Source: Hamadaea sp. (GTDB lineage Bacteria > Actinomycetota > Actinomycetes > Mycobacteriales > Micromonosporaceae). From it: a stretch of DNA of 64,000 nt. How positions within the stretch are numbered: the stretch's first letter is position 1; the number at the start of each line of letters is the position of its first letter. This document shows, piece after piece, positions 1 to 8,685 of the stretch. A model generated the notes under the pieces. That model was not told where the DNA came from, searched no databases, and was given only the letters and a program-made list of their open reading frames with translations. The stretch lies in NCBI RefSeq assembly GCF_013362815.1, contig NZ_JABFVK010000016.1:1-64000 (forward strand), written 5' to 3'. The position numbers were made by a program, and so were the translations under genes.

Positions 1-53
1 CGTACGAGGCCCTCGCGGAGCAGCACGGAGTCCTCGCCGATCACGACTCGCAC
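1..53 (-). CDS. NarL/LuxR-type response regulator, N-terminal fragment
   Basis: Only the first 17 codons lie in the window. They read VRVVIGEDSVLLREGLVR from a GTG at position 53, which is the usual start of a NarL/FixJ receiver domain with its acidic pair (ED). The start overlaps the last 13 bases of the upstream kinase gene, so the two are translationally coupled. It should be the cognate regulator of that kinase. The same 13-base overlap is seen for the pair at 60442-62297, whose regulator starts MRIVIAEDLLLLRDGLVR. Confidence 0.8.
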   Translation of the reverse strand, partial: MRVVIGEDSVLLREGLV

Positions 54-1174
54 GGCAACTCCACCTCGATCACGGTCGGGCCGCCGGCCGGGCTGCTCAG
101 TCGCAGAGTGCCGTCGACCGAGCCGACGCGCTGGGCGAGGCCGCGCAGGCCGGTGCCGTGGGCGGGATCGGCCCCGCCCCGACCGTCGTCGGCGATCACC
201 ACCGACAGCCGGTCGCCGGCTCGGCCGATCGTGACGGTGATCGAGGACGCGTCGGCGTGCTTGGCCACGTTGGCCAGCGCCTCCGCCACCACGAAGTACG
301 CCACCGCCTCGATCGTCCGGGATGGACGGTTGGGGACGGCGACGGTCAGGCGTACGGGGACGGGGGAGCGCGCGGCGATTCCGGACAGCGCCGCGTCCAG
401 CCCTCGGTCGTCGAGCACTGCGGGATGCAGTCCGCGCACGAGCTGCCGGAGTTCGGTGAGCGCGAGTTTGGCCTCGTCATGGGCGTCGGTGAGGGCCTGG
501 GTCACCCGGGGATCGGCGTCGGTCAGCGTCGCCCGGGCCAGTCCGAGGTTCATCGCCAGCGAGACGAGCCGCTGCTGCGCGCCGTCATGCAAGTCTCGTT
601 CGATCCGGCGTCGTTCCGCGTCGGCGGCGTCGACGACTTCCGCGCGGCTCTCGGCCAGCGCGTCTACGCGTACCGAGAGGGTTTCGGCCCGGCTCGCCTG
701 GAGCATCACCTCGGCCAGCCGGAGTTCCAGCCGGGCGAACTGGCGCGCGACGACGAGTCCGAGAATCAGCAGCAGGCTGGCGGCGACAGCCACCGACGTC
801 GTCACGAACGAGTCGTCGTACTGCAGCCAACCGGTCGAGCCGCGGGGCACGACCCATCCGAAACTCAGCCAGATCGCGCCGAGCATCGCCACCGACCAGC
901 ACAGGATCACCGCCGCCGCCGAGATCACCGACAGCGGCGCGACGATCAGCCCGAAGACGATTTGGCGGCGCACTCCTTGGCCCGGCGCGGGCGGCACCAG
1001 GCGTACGCCGAGCAGGGCCGCATAGCGCTGCCGATGCCAACTCGCCACCAGCGAGCCGATCGCGCGCGGCCAGAACGCCCCCGCGACCGCGATCACCAGC
1101 AGCCCGGCCAGGCTGATCGGGGGCCCGGTGACGGCGAGGACGGCCGACCGCCAAGCCCTCAGGAGTGCGCGCAT
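41..1174 (-). CDS. NarL-family sensor histidine kinase (HisKA_3)
   Basis: This 377-residue membrane histidine kinase should autophosphorylate and pass phosphate to the regulator whose gene it overlaps (1-53). Hydrophobic segments fill roughly residues 15-40 and 75-145. A linker helix leads to the HisKA_3 motif RRRIERDLHDGAQQR with the phospho-acceptor at about His196, then an HATPase_c domain with the N box AEALANVAKHA and G box DDGRGG. I chose the ATG at 1174 because the protein then begins MRALLRAW just before the first membrane segment. An in-frame ATG at 1276 would run into the start of the divergent acetyltransferase gene. The signal sensed is unknown. It is similar in plan to the kinase at 61062-62297. 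Confidence 0.87.
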   Translation of the reverse strand: MRALLRAWRSAVLAVTGPPISLAGLLVIAVAGAFWPRAIGSLVASWHRQRYAALLGVRLVPPAPGQGVRRQIVFGLIVAPLSVISAAAVILCWSVAMLGAIWLSFGWVVPRGSTGWLQYDDSFVTTSVAVAASLLLILGLVVARQFARLELRLAEVMLQASRAETLSVRVDALAESRAEVVDAADAERRRIERDLHDGAQQRLVSLAMNLGLARATLTDADPRVTQALTDAHDEAKLALTELRQLVRGLHPAVLDDRGLDAALSGIAARSPVPVRLTVAVPNRPSRTIEAVAYFVVAEALANVAKHADASSITVTIGRAGDRLSVVIADDGRGGADPAHGTGLRGLAQRVGSVDGTLRLSSPAGGPTVIEVELPCES

Positions 1175-1274
1175 GCGACCACGGTAGAGATCGGGTGCTT
1201 CGGGCGCGATGGCGTAGACCACCGCTCGGGGGGTGAGGACAACCCCACCCCGGTAGCGGCTTAGCGTGACAGCC

Positions 1275-1724
1275 ATGACCGATGTCGAGATCCGGACGGC
1301 TCAGGAAGACGACGTGCCTGCCGTGGTGGCGGCCTACGAATGGCTGTTCGCCCCGCCCGGATCGCCGCCGCCGAGCTGGAATCCCGAGATTGCGGCCGAC
1401 CGCGTACGGCATGCGATCGCTTCGGACGACAGCACCGTCCTGATCGCCGTCGACTCGGAGGTCGTCGGACTCTGCACTGCGTACTTGGACATCCTGTCGG
1501 TCCGGTTCGGCCGGCGCTGCTGGGTCGAAGACCTCGCCACGCATCCAGACCGGCGATCGCAGGGGCTGGGGACGCTGTTGCTGGACGCCGCCTGCTCCTT
1601 TGCGCGTACTCGTGGGGCGACTCATATCGAGCTGGACTCCGGCGATGCGCGAGTGCGCGCGCATCGTTTCTACGAAGCGCGGACACCGAGTTGGACGGCC
1701 CGGAGCTTCGGCTGGGTGCTGTAG
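1275..1724 (+). CDS. GNAT family N-acetyltransferase
   Basis: A 149-residue GNAT-fold acetyltransferase that should transfer an acetyl group from acetyl-CoA to an amine. The acetyl-CoA pyrophosphate loop is visible as THPDRRSQGLGTLLLDAA (the Q/R-x-x-G-x-G/A motif), preceded by the beta-4 segment CWVEDLA and followed by the beta-5 segment THIELDSG. The C-terminal RFYE element is also typical. I used the ATG at 1275; an in-frame GTG sits nine bases upstream. It is divergent from the kinase gene and its last base touches the first palindrome of the next regulatory site. The substrate cannot be told from sequence. Confidence 0.85.
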   Translation: MTDVEIRTAQEDDVPAVVAAYEWLFAPPGSPPPSWNPEIAADRVRHAIASDDSTVLIAVDSEVVGLCTAYLDILSVRFGRRCWVEDLATHPDRRSQGLGTLLLDAACSFARTRGATHIELDSGDARVRAHRFYEARTPSWTARSFGWVL

Positions 1725-1772
1725 TCAACTTTGGTTGACGGTCGAACATGTGTCAACTACGGTTGACACATG
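1724..1772 (+). promoter_or_regulatory. Two palindromic operators overlapping a leaderless-type promoter
   Basis: Two inverted repeats share the half site GTCAAC/GTTGAC. One is at 1724-1739 (spacer TTTG). The other is at 1747-1772, with 11-base arms CATGTGTCAAC and GTTGACACATG around TACG. The second includes the start codon of the DUF998 gene (ATG at 1770). A plausible promoter lies on the same bases: -35 TTGACG at 1735-1740, a 17-base spacer, and -10 TACGGT at 1758-1763. Transcription would then begin at or next to the ATG, giving a leaderless mRNA. No regulator gene lies beside it, so the binding protein is unknown. Confidence 0.6.
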
Positions 1773-2468
1773 ACGACGACCCTCACGCTCGTCGGCGCGG
1801 CCACCCCGGAACGCCCGCCCGTGCCGCCGAACCGTCTGCTGATCCTCGGCCTGGTCACCGGCCCGCTGTTCATCGTCGCCTTCCTACTCGAAGGCTGGTT
1901 CCGCGACGGCTACGACCCGATGCGGCATCCGGTCAGCTCGCTCGCCCTCGGGCCGGGCGGCTGGCAGCAAACCCTTAACTTCCTGATCTGCGGCTTTTTG
2001 ACGCTGCTGTTCGCGGTCGGTCTGCGGCGCAGCCTCCGCCCGGGTCCCGGTGCGCTCGCCGGCCCACTGCTCGTCGGACTCTGGGGACTCGGGCTGATCG
2101 GCGCGGGACTCTTCACGACCGACCCGGTCAGCGGCTACCCCACGGCCGCGAGCCCCCACACCTGGCACGGAACACTCCACGACGTGCTCTCGGTCGCGGC
2201 CTTCGCCGGCCTCGCGTTCGCCATGCTCTTCTTCGGGTACGCCTATTGGCGCCGTCGATCCCGTGCGTTGGCCGTCTACTCCGTGCTCAGCGGAGTGGCC
2301 TTCATGGTGCTGTTCTTCGTGTCCGGTGCGGGATTCGGGCAAGATCCGTCGCTTGTGGATACCGCCGGGTCGTGGCAGCGGTTGTCGATCGGAGTCGGCT
2401 GGCTCTGGGTGTTCCTGCTGGCTAAGCGTTGCTCAGGTATGCGAGCACCTCGTCGCACCACGCGTTGA
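1770..2468 (+). CDS. DUF998 family integral membrane protein
   Basis: A 232-residue protein with about six hydrophobic segments and the DUF998 hallmarks: the DGYDPMRHPVSSLALGPGGW loop after the first helix and the GLFTTDPVSGYP loop in the middle. Function in the family is unsettled. These small membrane proteins often sit beside MarR or TetR regulators, but none is adjacent here. The start ATG lies inside a 26-base palindrome and about seven bases downstream of a -10-like box, suggesting tightly repressed, leaderless expression. Its last 47 bases overlap the convergent serine hydrolase gene. Confidence 0.8.
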   Translation: MTTTLTLVGAATPERPPVPPNRLLILGLVTGPLFIVAFLLEGWFRDGYDPMRHPVSSLALGPGGWQQTLNFLICGFLTLLFAVGLRRSLRPGPGALAGPLLVGLWGLGLIGAGLFTTDPVSGYPTAASPHTWHGTLHDVLSVAAFAGLAFAMLFFGYAYWRRRSRALAVYSVLSGVAFMVLFFVSGAGFGQDPSLVDTAGSWQRLSIGVGWLWVFLLAKRCSGMRAPRRTTR

Positions 2469-3381
2469 ACGCCGGCCGCGTGTCCCGACGCGGGTGGATC
2501 CGGTTGCTGAGGATGACCACCCCATACCCGTACGCGGGCTCGAACCAGATGCGGTGACCGACGAACCCAGAACAGCCGTAGGAGCCGGGGCCCGGGCGCG
2601 GTCCGCCGAGTCCCCGCGTCGGGGGCAGCCACCAGCCGAGCCCGAACCGTTCGCCGGCGGCATTCGTCCCCCAGGGGTGGCGGACGGCGTAATGCAGTTC
2701 CGGATTCACGACGGCGTCGGCGAACCAGGCCCGGGCGGCTGCCGTCACGAGGTCGATCGTGCCGAAGGCGCCAGCGTGCCCGGCCACCCCGCCCATCGCG
2801 TACGCGTTCTCGTCGTGCACTTCGCCCACGATGATCCGCTGCCGCCACGGGCAGTCTTCGGTGGCTACCGCCGGTTCGCCTCCACTGACAGGCCCGAATC
2901 GCAGTCCGGATCGGGCGGCCGCCATTGCCGGTAGGTCGGGTCCGAGGGCTGCGCCGAGCAGCAGGAAACCCAGGTCGCTGTAGACCGCCTCCGTCCCAGG
3001 TGGACGGTCGAGCGGAGCCGCCAGCGCCTGTGCCACGACGTCGGAGTCGGTGCGGTAGAAGGGAACGGTGGCTGGCAGTCCCGCTGTGTGGCACAGCAAT
3101 TGGCGTACGCTCGCCGCCCCCACCGGAGAGCCGACCGCCCGCGGCCACACCGACGACAGCGGTGCGTCGAGATCGAAGCGCGCGAGCACCTCCGGCAAGG
3201 TGACCAGCGTCTTCGTCAGGCTGGCCAGATCCCACCACGTGTCGGCGGTGACCGGGCGGCCGGTGGTCAGATCGGCCACTCCGCGTACGCGCCGGTAGCG
3301 CACGGAATCGGCGTCGAAGACCGTCATCGCCACGGCCGGCATCGGGGCCGCCGCCAGCAGGCGGTCGAGCTGTTCGTCCAT
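2422..3381 (-). CDS. Beta-lactamase-fold serine hydrolase
   Basis: A 319-residue member of the serine beta-lactamase/penicillin-binding fold (class C-like, PF00144). The nucleophile motif is S53-L-T-K56, the second motif is Y133-S-D, and the fold-typical segments RQLLCHTAGLP and FGLGWW are present. The usual third motif near the C-terminus (H/K-T/S-G) may correspond to CSGFVGHRIW. There is no signal peptide, so it is probably a cytosolic esterase or peptidase-like enzyme rather than a resistance enzyme. Its ATG overlaps the stop of the DUF4132 gene (TGATG), so it is the third gene of that operon. Confidence 0.82.
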   Translation of the reverse strand: MDEQLDRLLAAAPMPAVAMTVFDADSVRYRRVRGVADLTTGRPVTADTWWDLASLTKTLVTLPEVLARFDLDAPLSSVWPRAVGSPVGAASVRQLLCHTAGLPATVPFYRTDSDVVAQALAAPLDRPPGTEAVYSDLGFLLLGAALGPDLPAMAAARSGLRFGPVSGGEPAVATEDCPWRQRIIVGEVHDENAYAMGGVAGHAGAFGTIDLVTAAARAWFADAVVNPELHYAVRHPWGTNAAGERFGLGWWLPPTRGLGGPRPGPGSYGCSGFVGHRIWFEPAYGYGVVILSNRIHPRRDTRPAFNAWCDEVLAYLSNA

Positions 3382-5903
3382 CAGCGCAACGCGAGCTGAC
3401 GAGTGATGGTGGGATCGGTGATCTTGGTGTCCTTGGCGAGCATCAGCGCCTTGCTGAGGATGACCGCGAGCACCCGATCGCCCTCGAACGGCAGGAACAC
3501 GTCGGTCGGACCGCCCGCCGCCTGTTTCGGCACGATGCAGAGGTACTGATCGTTCGGCGTCATCAGGATGTTTCCGGAACCGAGGTGGATCTTGTAGCTG
3601 CGCAGGTCGCCGCGTACCACCAGGAAGCGGCCGTCGACATGGGCGCGGTCGGCGATCGCCAGCCGGGGCACGAGGCGTTCGAGCATGTCTCGGCGGGTCT
3701 GCGCGGTGCCACTCAGCTCGCCGAAGCTGTAGGACTCCCAGTACTCCCGGAACCGCCCTTCGGGGCCGCCGTCGGACCAGGTCGGGTCGTTGCCGACGCT
3801 CGCGACACCGACGAACAGGTCGACGTCGCGCAACACCTCGCTCAGCACGAGCGGCGGAATGTCAGCCAGCGGCAGCGGCTCGGTCGGCCGCGCGTCCTGA
3901 TGAACCCACTGTTCGTAGCCGCCGCCACCGGCGTGCGCGTGGTTCGCCGGCGCGCCCGTCGGATAGAACCGCACCTGATCGGTGGCCAGCCGCAAGTACG
4001 CGCCCGCCTCGGTGGTGTCGGTCTCCCAGTTCTCCCCGGCGCCCTCGACCCAGAACTCCGCGCGCAGACCCCAGTGCGGCAGCTCGCGACGAGCGGGTTC
4101 GTAGGTGTCGTCGACCATCATGCGCAGCTGGTTGCGCCAGCCCCGCGCCGCGGTCAACGCGTGGAACTGGTGCTGCCGCAGGATGTGCGCGGCGAATCGG
4201 TTGGAGTAGACCCGCGTGTTCTCCTCAGCCGCGGTCAGCAGATAGACCTCGCGGTGCGCCTGCTTGAACGGCTGGGTCACCCGCCGCGCCTCCAGCCAGG
4301 CGCGCCACGCCAGCACCTCGTCCACGTCACGGCCGATCGGATGCCACAGCCGCACCTGCTCACCGGTGGTCACTGTCTTGTCTTCAAGCGTACGCAGAGA
4401 GCCGTCCGCGAATCCGCAGGGCACGTCGTCGACCACCCAGATCAGGCGACGGGCCAGCGTTCCGACGAGGGGATGGTCGAGATAACGTTCGCGCCATGCC
4501 TCGAACGGCCACACCCGCCGGGCGAGGAACTGACGATCCAGCCGCTCGGCTTGGGCCGACAGCATCTTGTCGACGTCCTTGACGGCCGCCTTGAATTCGG
4601 CCAGCTCCTCGGGGTACTCCGCCTTCACGGTGGCCGGCGGGGACTTCACCGGCTTCCCGGCGGCGTTGAGCCAGGTCACCGTGCCGGTGGCAGCGTCCAA
4701 TGTGGCCGATGCGTCGCCGAACTTCTCGACGCGTACGCCGACGTCGGTGAGGCCGTAGGTCGGCACGGCCAGCTCCTCGACCTCTTCGCGGGTCAGGTTC
4801 AACGCCTTGGCGCGGTTGTCCAACGCGGCGTTGAGCTCCTTGAGCGTGCCCTTGTAGGTGACCCGCGACGCCAGCCGGGCGATCTGGGCGAGGGTGGCCT
4901 CGGACGGGATGCGGGACAATGCGTACACCGCGGCGTTGGCGACCTTCGGATTACGCGGGCCGATGCCAGGTGCCTTCTTCAACGCCGTCTCGACCAGAGC
5001 GGCGAGCACGCGGGCGGTCTCCGCCTCTCCGGCGTCGGCGTCGAGAGCGACGAACCAGATGAGGCCGCGCAGAACGTTCGCGTTGTACGGGTCGAACGCT
5101 TCGTTGACGTCGGGATCCCACTGCGAACGGGCGAGCCGGATCGTACGCGCCCGGCCCACCAAGGCCAGCCAGGTCCGCAGCTGCCGACCGGGGTGGTCGA
5201 GAGCGCTCAGTAGCTTGTGGGCCGCCGTCTCCCACTTCGCGGAGGGCTTGGCGCTCGTCGCGGCGGCCGCGTGACGGAACAAGGCGTACCAGTGGTCCGC
5301 TTCGGCTGCTGGGAGCGCGGCGACGTCGGCCAGTGCCCGGTCGGCCCACGGTTCGCCGACGTTCAACGCCGGGAGCTCGGTGAGCTGCTTCAGGAGGGGA
5401 GCCAACTCCTGGGCGGAGTTCCAGTAGCCGTGCACCGTCGAGCGCCGGATGACCGCGAGAGCGTCCGGCGCGAGGGGCCGTCCGGCGGCGAGCACTCGCT
5501 CGGCCAGCTCCCGCAGCTCACCGCCGCCGAAATAGGTCAGGTGCTTCGCGCCGAAGCGGAGGGCGATCTCGGCGTCGTCGGGATCGTTGCTGACCGTGTA
5601 CGGCTTGACCAGCTCGTGGAGAAGCGTGGCGAGGATGCCGCGTTGACCGCCGTCGGACACCTCGACCGACCGATCTAGCAGCGTCATCAACAGAGTCGGC
5701 ACCTGCTCCGGGGCGAGCCGCCGTAACGACTGCCGGGCGTCGGCTTGGCGCTGTGCCCGGTGCTTGCCTCGGCGGTCGTCGTCGGCCTCGGCGAGGCGCG
5801 CCGACCAGGCCATCGTCTCGTCGGCGAGCGCGTCCACGTCGCCTCCGCGGGCCAGTTCCCGCAGCCGCTCTACGTGGGCGACGAGATCAACCACGGCCGA
5901 CAT
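3381..5903 (-). CDS. DUF4132 domain protein (MolR/YehI-like)
   Basis: An 840-residue soluble protein. The middle part (about 540-720) carries the DUF4132 pattern: RLIWVVDD, a charged middle ending in LWHPIG, and VTQPFKQAHREVYLLT. The C-terminal third, with IPPLVLSEVLRDVDLFVGVA and GNDPTW, is the module usual in this family. The N-terminal half is helical and HEAT-like. The family's biochemical role is unproven; related proteins were once linked to molybdate regulation in E. coli. I chose the ATG at 5903 because it overlaps the stop of the upstream 130-codon gene (TGATG). The frame stays open further upstream, but only as a shadow of that gene. Confidence 0.8.
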   Translation of the reverse strand: MSAVVDLVAHVERLRELARGGDVDALADETMAWSARLAEADDDRRGKHRAQRQADARQSLRRLAPEQVPTLLMTLLDRSVEVSDGGQRGILATLLHELVKPYTVSNDPDDAEIALRFGAKHLTYFGGGELRELAERVLAAGRPLAPDALAVIRRSTVHGYWNSAQELAPLLKQLTELPALNVGEPWADRALADVAALPAAEADHWYALFRHAAAATSAKPSAKWETAAHKLLSALDHPGRQLRTWLALVGRARTIRLARSQWDPDVNEAFDPYNANVLRGLIWFVALDADAGEAETARVLAALVETALKKAPGIGPRNPKVANAAVYALSRIPSEATLAQIARLASRVTYKGTLKELNAALDNRAKALNLTREEVEELAVPTYGLTDVGVRVEKFGDASATLDAATGTVTWLNAAGKPVKSPPATVKAEYPEELAEFKAAVKDVDKMLSAQAERLDRQFLARRVWPFEAWRERYLDHPLVGTLARRLIWVVDDVPCGFADGSLRTLEDKTVTTGEQVRLWHPIGRDVDEVLAWRAWLEARRVTQPFKQAHREVYLLTAAEENTRVYSNRFAAHILRQHQFHALTAARGWRNQLRMMVDDTYEPARRELPHWGLRAEFWVEGAGENWETDTTEAGAYLRLATDQVRFYPTGAPANHAHAGGGGYEQWVHQDARPTEPLPLADIPPLVLSEVLRDVDLFVGVASVGNDPTWSDGGPEGRFREYWESYSFGELSGTAQTRRDMLERLVPRLAIADRAHVDGRFLVVRGDLRSYKIHLGSGNILMTPNDQYLCIVPKQAAGGPTDVFLPFEGDRVLAVILSKALMLAKDTKITDPTITRQLALR

Positions 5904-6295
5904 CAGCCACCGACCAGCGGCACGAGCTTGAGAAAGGTGATCTGCGTGCCCCGCGACAGCTCGACCATCGCGTCCTGGTCCTCGACATGGCGGTCGTCGA
6001 CCAGAACGACGAAACCGTTGCGGGAGAACGCCTCCAGCGCCTTGGCGGCCTGCTCCTCCGGGTCGACCCGGCGCGGCTGCTTGAGCTTGAAGCCGTTGAG
6101 CGTCTGCTCGGCGCCGGTCGGCTGGACGAGGCCTCGGAAGACGTCGCCGCCCTTGGCGTTGTGCTCGGCCACCTCCTGGAACACCCGGCGGCGGATGACT
6201 TCGCGCAGCGGCAACCGCTCCTCGAAGATCTCCAGGTGCCACGCCGTGCTGCGGTCGCCCGCGGTCGTCTCGTCGACGAAACTCACCATCGCCAT
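5903..6295 (-). CDS. Small conserved partner of the DUF4132 protein
   Basis: A 130-residue protein starting MAMVSFVDETTAGDR; an alternative ATG lies at 6289. It has no membrane segment. Visible features are a charged helix EERLPLREVIRRRVFQEV, a central LNGFK and RRVDPEEQ stretch, the beta segment GFVVLVDDRHVED, and the ending FLKLVPLVGG. I recognise this arrangement as a recurring small gene upstream of DUF4132 genes but know no function. Its stop overlaps the DUF4132 start, so the products are probably made in fixed ratio and may form a complex. Confidence 0.7.
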   Translation of the reverse strand: MAMVSFVDETTAGDRSTAWHLEIFEERLPLREVIRRRVFQEVAEHNAKGGDVFRGLVQPTGAEQTLNGFKLKQPRRVDPEEQAAKALEAFSRNGFVVLVDDRHVEDQDAMVELSRGTQITFLKLVPLVGG

Positions 6296-6329
6296 GGGCC
6301 CGAAGTGTAGAAGGCCCCACCGACAAAAG

Positions 6330-6362
6330 GCCGGAGACCCTCCACTTCGGAGGATCCCCGGC
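6330..6362 (-). terminator. Hairpin downstream of the chitinase gene
   Basis: A nested stem: the outer arms GCCGG (6330-6334) and CCGGC (6358-6362) enclose an inner CCTCC/GGAGG stem with loop ACTTC. It lies 23 bases past the chitinase stop and before the next gene in the same direction, as expected for an intrinsic terminator. Confidence 0.6.
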
Positions 6363-6384
6363 TCGTGGATCAGCGGATCAGCAA

Positions 6385-7806
6385 TCAGCGGCCTTGCAGC
6401 GACTTCACGTTGTCGCCGAAGGTCCAGCCCTTCGAACCGTCCCAGTTGATAGACCAGGTCATCAGGCCCTTGAGCCCGCTGACGCTGTTCCAGCACTGGG
6501 AGACCGAGGACGGCGCCATGTAGCCGCCGCCCGCGCCGGACTGAGCCGGCAGACCTGGCACCTGCTTGTCATAGGGCACCCGAATGGTCGTGCCCTGGAT
6601 GACGAGGCCGGTGTTGAGGCACTGCGTCTGCACGGTGAAGCCCTGCACGGTCCCGGCCGAGTAGGAGTCGCCGGAGCAGCCGTACATGCTGCCGTTGTAG
6701 TACTGCATGTTCAGCCACCACAGGCGGCCGTTGTCGACATACTTCTTGATGATCGGCAGGTACGCCCCCCAGATGGAGCCGTAGGTGACGCTGCCGCCGG
6801 TCACGTACGCCGTCTCGGGCGCCATGGTGAGCCCGAAGTTGGCCGGCATCGCGGCCAGTACGCCGTCGATGATGCGGATGAGGTTGGCCTGCGACGTCGA
6901 CAACGTGGCGATGCTGCCGCTGCCGGTCAGCCCGGTCTCGATGTCGATGTCGATCCCGTCGAAGTTGTACGCCTTGAGGATCGGCACGATCGTCGCGATG
7001 AACCGGTCGGCGACCGTGGAGGAGCTGAGATCGATGCCGGCGGCCGCGCCACCGATCGACAGCAGCAGGGTGGCACCGGCGGCCTTGGCGGCGCACATCT
7101 CGGCCGGGGTCGACACCTTGACCCCGGCGTCCATGCCGTCCTCCCACAGCGCGGTGCCGTCCGACCGGATCACCGGGAACGCCGCGTTGATGACGTTGTA
7201 GCCGTGGGCGGCGATTCGCGAGTCGGTGATGGGAATCCAGCCCATCCCGGGATGTACGCCGTTCGAAGCGCCGTCCCAGTTCTCCCAGTACCCCTGGAGC
7301 ACCTTGCCTGCGGGGCGGGATTTCACCGCGCACGTCGATCCGGTCGACGACGGCGTGGGGCTGGGGGAGGTGCTCTTCGTCGGCGAAGCGCTGGGCGACG
7401 CCGTACGCGAAGGAGAAGCCGATGGAGAAGCCGACGGCGAGGTGGTCCGCGAGGGTGACGCCGAGGCCGACGGGCTGGTGGTCGAACCGGAGCAGGTGCC
7501 GAGGTCCTTCCACAGCGACGGAGTCGCCGCCGGGTTCCACCCCGCGCCGACGTACGCCGTGTGCCCGACAAGTGCTTCGTATAGGTGGCCGGAGTAGGTG
7601 ACCTTGTCACCGGTCTTGTACGTGGTGCCCTCGGCCCACGCGGCGTACCCGGCGCAGGAGACCGAAGTGGTCTCGGCCGCCTGGCCGGTGGGGACGATGA
7701 CCACTGCGGTGACCAGGGTGGTCGCCAGGGAGATGGCGAGAGCGAGCAACAGCCGCCCCCGGGGGGAGCGCACCGAGCGGCGCGCGGGAAGCGAGTCGTT
7801 CCACAT
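6385..7806 (-). CDS. Secreted GH18 chitinase with chitin-binding module
   Basis: A 473-residue exported endo-acting chitinase candidate that cleaves beta-1,4-GlcNAc links with retention. It has an N-terminal signal peptide (a basic stretch, a hydrophobic core LLLALAISLATTLVTAVVIV, and a likely cut after GQAA at about 44). A CBM5/12-type module follows (about 50-105, with AWAEGTTYKTGDKVTY and the ending LWKDLGTC), then a Ser/Pro/Thr linker (106-158) and the GH18 barrel. The catalytic motif DGIDIDIE ends at about Glu290, the proton donor. The other barrel marker, LLLSIGG, is intact. It is transcribed alone, divergent from a methyltransferase gene, from an AT-rich region with a palindrome. Confidence 0.93.
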   Translation of the reverse strand: MWNDSLPARRSVRSPRGRLLLALAISLATTLVTAVVIVPTGQAAETTSVSCAGYAAWAEGTTYKTGDKVTYSGHLYEALVGHTAYVGAGWNPAATPSLWKDLGTCSGSTTSPSASASPSRTTSPSASPSASPSRTASPSASPTKSTSPSPTPSSTGSTCAVKSRPAGKVLQGYWENWDGASNGVHPGMGWIPITDSRIAAHGYNVINAAFPVIRSDGTALWEDGMDAGVKVSTPAEMCAAKAAGATLLLSIGGAAAGIDLSSSTVADRFIATIVPILKAYNFDGIDIDIETGLTGSGSIATLSTSQANLIRIIDGVLAAMPANFGLTMAPETAYVTGGSVTYGSIWGAYLPIIKKYVDNGRLWWLNMQYYNGSMYGCSGDSYSAGTVQGFTVQTQCLNTGLVIQGTTIRVPYDKQVPGLPAQSGAGGGYMAPSSVSQCWNSVSGLKGLMTWSINWDGSKGWTFGDNVKSLQGR

Positions 7807-7816
7807 CCCGTAATTA

Positions 7817-7835
7817 TTAAGAAAGCTTACTTTAA
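7817..7835. promoter_or_regulatory. AT-rich palindrome upstream of the chitinase
   Basis: The 19-base element TTAAGAAAGCTTACTTTAA is an imperfect palindrome centred on AGCTT. It lies 11 bases before the chitinase ATG, in one of the few AT-rich spots of the window. It resembles the palindromic boxes found before carbohydrate-active enzyme genes in related actinomycetes. A repressor site for the chitinase is the simplest reading, but the binding protein is not encoded nearby. Confidence 0.45.
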
Positions 7836-7903
7836 ATGTCTATCTCTTCGAGAGTGCCAATATCGCTGGCGTTCCGAGTGGGCGCTCGGGCAAGCTCTCC
7901 GGC

Positions 7904-8683
7904 ATGTCCAAGACAACGGGGATCGTGGACCTGTTCGACCGGTTGGCGGGGGAGTACGACGAGGTCGTGCCGTTCTTCGCCACCTTCGCCGGGCAGCTGC
8001 TGGACTGGGTCGGCGTACGCCCCGGTGACCGGGTGCTCGACCTCGGCTGCGGCCGCGGCGCGCTCGCTCTCGAGGCCCAGCGCCGGGGAGCCGAGGTCAT
8101 GGCGGTCGACGCCGCTCCGGGCATGGTGCGAGAGCTGACCACCCGCCACCCGGAGATCGACGCCCAGGTGATGGACGCGCATCGGCTGGACTTCGCCGAC
8201 GCCTCGTTCGATCTGGTCGTGAGTGGATTCGTGGTGCACCTGCTCGCCGACTCCGTGGCCGCGGCGGCCGAGGTCCACCGGGTGCTGGCCCCGGGCGGCC
8301 GGTTCGCCTTCTCGTGGCCGGGCCCGTCGTCGGGCGACGACCGCTGGGCGTTCGCCCGCGACCTGAATCGCGAGTACACCGCCTATGCCCAGCGGGAACG
8401 GAACAACGGCAACGACGACGAAGCCGAGGACATCCTGGCCGGCTTCGTCGAGGTCAGCTCGACGACGGCCGAGGTGAGCCTGCCGATCCCGGATGCCGAC
8501 ACCTACTGGGCGTGGGCCTGCTCGCACGGATCACGGGCCTTCATCGACGCCCTGCCCGAAGACCGGCGGGCCGAATACCGCGCGCGGCTGTCGGCCGGGG
8601 TCGCGCGGCTCGATCCGATGACGATCGACCGTGGCGCGGAGTTCTGGCAGGCACGGAAGCCGTCGCCGCCGCTAGCGCCTTGA
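7904..8683 (+). CDS. Class I SAM-dependent methyltransferase (first of pair)
   Basis: A 259-residue cytosolic methyltransferase. Motif I is VLDLGCGRGALA (about residues 45-56), followed by the acidic end of beta-2 (VMAVDAAPGMV), motif II/III DASFDLVVSGFVVH, and the motif IV/V region VLAPGGRFAFSWPG. The C-terminal 90 residues form a cap-like substrate region, as in UbiE/Coq5-like enzymes. The substrate is unknown. Another methyltransferase gene starts two bases after its stop, so the two are probably co-transcribed. Confidence 0.85.
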   Translation: MSKTTGIVDLFDRLAGEYDEVVPFFATFAGQLLDWVGVRPGDRVLDLGCGRGALALEAQRRGAEVMAVDAAPGMVRELTTRHPEIDAQVMDAHRLDFADASFDLVVSGFVVHLLADSVAAAAEVHRVLAPGGRFAFSWPGPSSGDDRWAFARDLNREYTAYAQRERNNGNDDEAEDILAGFVEVSSTTAEVSLPIPDADTYWAWACSHGSRAFIDALPEDRRAEYRARLSAGVARLDPMTIDRGAEFWQARKPSPPLAP

Positions 8684-8685
8684 TC

